From Clostridia bacterium (GTDB lineage: Bacteria > Bacillota_A > Clostridia > Peptostreptococcales > JAAYPU01): a stretch of DNA of 7,254 nt. Location of the stretch: assembly GCA_022360735.1 (NCBI GenBank), contig JAKSCF010000511.1, positions 1 through 7,254 of the forward strand, in the 5' to 3' direction. Numbering within the stretch: the first letter of the stretch is position 1; the number at the start of each line of letters is the position of its first letter. Below are positions 6,277-7,254 of the stretch, in pieces. A model generated the notes under the pieces. It was not told the origin of the DNA. It was given only the letters and a program-made list of their open reading frames with translations, and did no database searches. Made by a program: the position numbers and the translations under genes.

Positions 6277-6285
6277 TTCGACAAA
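6277..6285 (-). promoter_or_regulatory. Candidate Spo0A box
   Basis: The + strand TTCGACAAA is TTTGTCGAA on the - strand, an exact match to the published 0A-box consensus. It lies between the glycosylase gene and the bL25 gene, about 210 bases before the latter's start. A poor -35/-10 pair, TCGACA (6278-6283) and TAAATT (6301-6306), overlaps it with a 17-base spacer. A single site in AT-rich DNA is weak evidence. Confidence 0.3.
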
Positions 6286-6395
6286 TTTCTACAAAATAAA
6301 TAAATTAAATATGATAGTCTACCTACAAACCTAAGACTAAAAAAGTTTTAAGTTGGAAAGAATATGAATAGCTATACAAGCTAACGTCTGATAAA

Positions 6396-6473
6396 GTCCC
6401 AGCATGTTGATTTCTCGAAATCATAGATTGGGTAAAAATCTTTCAGTTAGATTTTTATAGAACTTTTCAGTTC
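6396..6473 (+). promoter_or_regulatory. Structured 5' leader of the bL25 gene
   Basis: Three hairpins are packed before the ribosome site. TGATTT-CTCG-AAATCA (6408-6423) is closed by CCCA/TGGG (6398-6401/6429-6432). AAAAATCT/AGATTTTT (6434-6441/6449-6456) has a 7-base loop and a T-rich right arm, which could be a weak terminator for the glycosylase transcript. GAACT-TTTC-AGTTC (6460-6473) ends just before the AAGGAG at 6477-6482. The layout suggests a regulated leader, but it fits no riboswitch or T-box that I recognise. Confidence 0.4.
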
Positions 6474-6491
6474 AAAAAGGAGTGGGTAAAG

Positions 6492-7106
6492 ATGGAAGAT
6501 ATTATTTTAAATGCTTATGAACGACCAAGTAAAAAATTTAAAGAAATGGGATTTATACCGGGTGTCATATATGGTGACAGCATGAAAGAAACCACGCCGG
6601 TAAAATTCAAATTTCAAGCATTACAAAAAGTAATCAATCAACATGGTGAGCATGCAAAAATATGGGTAATGCTTAATGGTGAAAAGAAATTTGGTTTTAT
6701 TAAAGAAGTCCAAAAACATCCGGTTTCACGCATTCTCCAGCATATTGATGTGCAAGCTGTTTCAAAAGACCATGAAGTTAAAATGCAAGTACCTATTGTG
6801 TTTCAAGGTGAAGAAGCGCTTAACTCAAAACAGTTGCAGCTACAAGTACAAAAAACGATTGTGGAAGTAGTTGGGAAAGTAGGAGACATACCTGATAATA
6901 TTGTAATAAATGTTTCGGAAATGGATGCCAGTGATTCAATCAATACAGATAATCTGAATTTGAATGAAAACATTAGAATAGTAAATGAAGATGAAGTTTA
7001 TGCATCTATCGTTCACCCAACGTTACGTACAGAAGAAGAAGAGACACCTGCAGCAGAAGGTGCAGAACAAGCTGAAGGCGTAGAAGAGAATAAAGAAGAA
7101 GAATAA
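6492..7106 (+). CDS. rplY: Large ribosomal subunit protein bL25, Ctc/TL5 type
   Basis: This 204-aa long form of bL25 (general stress protein Ctc) binds 5S rRNA in the large ribosomal subunit. The N-terminal 5S-binding domain (about 1-92) has GFIPGVIYG at 20-28 and HPVSRILQHIDVQAV at 76-90, the two most conserved patches. The C-terminal TL5-type beta domain covers about 95-178. A Glu-rich acidic tail (181-204) follows, as in many Firmicute Ctc proteins. The ribosome site is strong: AAGGAG at 6477-6482, nine bases before the ATG. In Bacillus subtilis ctc is a stress gene under sigma-B; no such promoter is evident here. It appears to be transcribed alone from the 240-base upstream gap, with a structured leader. 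Confidence 0.95.
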   Translation: MEDIILNAYERPSKKFKEMGFIPGVIYGDSMKETTPVKFKFQALQKVINQHGEHAKIWVMLNGEKKFGFIKEVQKHPVSRILQHIDVQAVSKDHEVKMQVPIVFQGEEALNSKQLQLQVQKTIVEVVGKVGDIPDNIVINVSEMDASDSINTDNLNLNENIRIVNEDEVYASIVHPTLRTEEEETPAAEGAEQAEGVEENKEEE

Positions 7107-7112
7107 AGAGAT

Positions 7113-7254
7113 TATTATAAACACATCATCCTTATTATGGGATGATGTGTTAGGTTGTAGACAAATTGAATGCAGGTGCATATATATGCACCTGCATTCA
7201 ATTTGTCTACAACCTAACACATCATCCCATAATAAGGATGATGTGTTTATAATA
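7113..7254. repeat. 142-bp perfect palindrome at the window end
   Basis: Positions 7113-7183 are the exact reverse complement of 7184-7254, with the axis in GCATAT|ATATGC and no mismatch or spacer. Each arm also holds its own hairpin. It begins six bases after the bL25 stop and ends on the last base given, so its true extent is unknown. It may be a natural inverted repeat or an assembly fold-back. Confidence 0.97.
7120..7151 (+). terminator. Hairpin after bL25, terminator-like without a T-tract
   Basis: AACACATCATCC (7120-7131) pairs perfectly with GGATGATGTGTT (7140-7151) around an 8-base loop. It starts 13 bases after the bL25 stop, the expected place for a terminator, but AGGTTG follows rather than a run of T. 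A mirror copy is in the right arm of the large palindrome (7216-7247). Confidence 0.5.

Noticed and set aside
6364..6384. Six-codon leader peptide MNSYTS before bL25
   Set aside because: The ribosome site (GGAAAG) is weak and no codon bias or attenuator pairing supports a leader-peptide role.
7023..7220. 65-codon - strand frame at the window end
   Set aside because: It is antisense to the acidic tail of bL25 (Glu codons read as Phe/Leu/Cys) and starts within the palindrome.

Overview
The window is AT-rich and reads as a low-GC anaerobic Firmicute, most likely a spore-forming member of the Clostridia. The evidence is the clostridial 2[4Fe-4S] ferredoxin, a butyryl-CoA-dehydrogenase-like enzyme, an S-layer-anchored CAP protein, an Asp23-type domain, strong AGGAGG ribosome binding sites and clostridial rRNA. 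Genus cannot be decided from this sequence. The window opens inside a 23S rRNA gene and closes exactly on the last base of a perfect palindrome, so it may be a whole contig bounded by two assembly-breaking repeats.

Layout. Positions 1-178 are the 3' end of 23S rRNA. A hairpin-rich spacer without tRNA follows (179-489), then 5S rRNA (490-605) and an intrinsic terminator. An acyl-CoA dehydrogenase gene (831-1970, +) converges on a small ferredoxin gene (2124-2294, -), with a hairpin terminator between them. Divergent from the ferredoxin is an unusual fusion of a P-loop NTPase with an Asp23/Gls24-like domain (2405-3214, +). Next comes an exported CAP-domain protein with three SLH modules (3335-5047, +), ended by a strong terminator. 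The following 330-bp gap holds a 183-bp element with 26-bp terminal inverted repeats (5131-5313), resembling a MITE. It lies directly upstream of an OGG1-type 8-oxoguanine DNA glycosylase (5377-6249, +). A structured leader precedes the bL25/Ctc ribosomal protein gene (6492-7106, +). Positions 7113-7254 form a 142-bp perfect palindrome.

The genes do not form one pathway. The dehydrogenase and ferredoxin both fit anaerobic energy metabolism; Bcd enzymes are linked to ferredoxin through EtfAB, but no etf genes are present here. The Asp23 fusion and the SLH protein both concern the cell envelope and could share a transcript. bL25 binds 5S rRNA, whose gene is in the same window, but nothing suggests this is more than coincidence. 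The main points for a second look are the end palindrome (natural or assembly fold-back), the MITE-like element, the P-loop-Asp23 fusion, and duplicated spacer hairpins with a compensatory base-pair change.
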